Shown: piece after piece, positions 62,987 through 64,000 of the stretch
Numbering within the stretch: position 1 is the stretch's first letter
Layout: every line of letters begins with the position of its first letter
Assembly: GCA_963677395.2 (NCBI GenBank)
Contig: OY781965.2
Location: forward strand, 3,720,001-3,784,000
Source: G963667975 sp963677395
GTDB taxonomy: Bacteria; Bacteroidota; Bacteroidia; Bacteroidales; G963667975
DNA length: 64,000 nucleotides
Reading direction: 5' to 3'
Notes under the pieces: model-generated
Databases searched by the model: none
What the model saw: only the letters and a program-made list of their open reading frames with translations
What the model was told of the DNA's origin: nothing
Program-made: the position numbers and the translations under genes

Positions 62987-64000
62987 CGGATAAGTGTAAT
63001 ATTTCCTTTCGATTTAAAATATTTCTGATTTAAACAACGAGCTTCTATCTGATAAACAAACACACCCGGATCAGACATTGTTCCTTTATATGTTCCGTCC
63101 CATCCTTTTTCAATATCAACAGTTTCAAATACCTTTTCTCCCCAACGGTTATAAATTGAGAATGTAAGTTTATCAACGATGGTACTTTCAACTTTCAAAA
63201 TATCATTTTTACCATCTCCATTAGGCGTAAAAATATTGGGAACAAACACAAATGGATCTCCACAAAGTATATCAATTACATAAATTGTAACCGAATCGAG
63301 ATATGTACAGTTTCCTGATGGATCTGTTACTGTAAGATAATAAGTTGTTGTTTGTATTGGAGATGCTATTGGGTTATGGATGGTAAAATTGTTTAAACCG
63401 GCTGAAGGTGTCCATGTATAAGAACAACCCGGAATATAAGTTGCAGTAATCTGTGTACTCAAGTCCTTATATATCGTGTCTTTTGCAACCGTAATATCAA
63501 AATTCAAATAGATCGAATCAACTACAACCGAAGAATTTGCACTAACCGGACAGTTTTTGGAATCACGAACAAGTACAGAATAAGATCCTGAACACAAATT
63601 AGTTGCAGGGTTCAACGAAAAAGTATTACTCCATGAATAAAAATAAGGTGGAGTTCCTCCCGATACCTGTGCATTCAAAACCCCTATACACGCTGCTTCG
63701 CATGGAATACTATCGGGTAAAAGCAGTATTACTAATGGAGGCGGAGGAGTTAAGGTTACAAACATTGTTGATTTACAATGATCCGCATCTGTTACAGTTA
63801 CGCTATAAGTTCCTCCACATAAACCAGAAATTGAACTCGTTTGTTGATTATTACTCCATTGATATACATAAGGAGGGGTGCCTCCAATAATATTTACCGA
63901 GGCCTGACCATTGCAACTATCAGCGCACGTTGGGTTTTGTGCAGAAATTGGCGTTGTTACAATTTTTGATGCAACATGAATACTATCAATACTTTCACAC
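62983..64000 (-). CDS. Type B (CHU_C) T9SS surface protein with SprB repeats, 5' end cut by window
   Basis: The C-terminal 339 or so residues of a large surface protein; the frame remains open at the right edge, so an ATG at 63765 is internal. At least two SprB-type repeats are visible (GGTPPYVYQWSNNQQTS with LCGGTYSVTVTDADHC, and GGTPPYFYSWSN with LCSGSYSVLVRDSKNC), then an Ig-like segment (YTWTPSAGLNNF), and the gliding-motility-associated C-terminal domain FVPNIFTPNGDGKNDIL, FSIYNRWGEKVFET, GWDGTYKGT, ending KSKGNITLIR. Type B domains are exported by T9SS with a PorP/SprF partner. The stop overlaps the downstream porP. Confidence 0.9.
   Translation of the reverse strand, partial: CESIDSIHVASKIVTTPISAQNPTCADSCNGQASVNIIGGTPPYVYQWSNNQQTSSISGLCGGTYSVTVTDADHCKSTMFVTLTPPPPLVILLLPDSIPCEAACIGVLNAQVSGGTPPYFYSWSNTFSLNPATNLCSGSYSVLVRDSKNCPVSANSSVVVDSIYLNFDITVAKDTIYKDLSTQITATYIPGCSYTWTPSAGLNNFTIHNPIASPIQTTTYYLTVTDPSGNCTYLDSVTIYVIDILCGDPFVFVPNIFTPNGDGKNDILKVESTIVDKLTFSIYNRWGEKVFETVDIEKGWDGTYKGTMSDPGVFVYQIEARCLNQKYFKSKGNITLIR

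Noticed and set aside
1..64000. tRNA, rRNA, IS element or phage genes
   Set aside because: No cloverleaf, rRNA-like, transposase or phage structural signal was recognised in the gaps; a covariance-model search would settle tRNAs and small RNAs.

Overview
The window is a continuous stretch of chromosome from a Bacteroidota bacterium. The evidence is a nearly complete set of type IX secretion system (T9SS) signatures (PorU sortase, PorV, GldJ, two PorP/SprF proteins, and cargo with type A and type B C-terminal sorting domains), Bacteroidota-only families (DUF3822, DUF4834-YfhO, the TGS-uridine kinase fusion), and many promoters with the Bacteroidota -7 box TAnnTTTG. The low GC content, ATP-dependent PckA, a YfcC carrier and a DUF1858 protein fit a fermentative or anaerobic member, perhaps Bacteroidales/Marinilabiliales-like; that placement is inference. 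No plasmid, phage, IS, CRISPR, rRNA or tRNA signal was recognised by eye.

Layout. 1-3.6 kb: end of pckA, then convergent murF-anmK (cell-wall synthesis and recycling). 3.6-12.1 kb: T9SS core, porP-gldJ on the minus strand diverging from porU-porV, with ispF overlapping porV. 12.1-18.1 kb: minus-strand run of lytic transglycosylase, uvrA, nucleoside kinase and a small retropepsin-like protease. 18.3-23.7 kb: ferritin-like protein, a phosphotransferase-RapZ fusion, a small membrane protein, DUF3822, rsmD, a cupin and a YwqK-like lipoprotein. 23.8-30.4 kb: pgk, methionine aminotransferase, then exbB-exbD-tonB-like-folC. 30.5-38.2 kb: YfcC carrier, DUF3788, tcdA-tatD, a GT2 glycosyltransferase, miaA, gcvT. 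38.3-43.0 kb: WbpM/CapD-type dehydratase, DUF1858, a decayed outer-membrane protein gene, two outer-membrane barrels and a repeat-bearing lipoprotein. 43.3-50.0 kb: minus-strand operon DUF4834-yfhO-GT4-PIG-L-(ATP-grasp)-HAD, preceded by rpmH. 50.2-64 kb: a 3073-residue T9SS-exported mosaic surface protein, then an OmpA/TPR/propeller protein, a second PorP and a type B (CHU_C) surface protein that runs off the window.

How it fits together. The sortase pair PorU/PorV at 6-11 kb should process the giant type A cargo at 50-59 kb, while the PorP at 62 kb and its OmpA-like partner probably serve the type B protein at the right edge. GldJ next to murF recalls the order known in flavobacteria. Peptidoglycan functions (MurF, AnmK, lytic transglycosylase, and a sugar-kinase-like domain fused to the RapZ amino-sugar sensor domain) recur in the left third. 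The most promising candidates for undescribed biology are the phosphotransferase-RapZ fusion, the PIG-L/ATP-grasp/HAD glycan-modification operon, and the PorP/OmpA/CHU_C surface module. Many starts were moved downstream from the longest reading frame because a promoter box, signal peptide or family N-terminus decides against the longer version.
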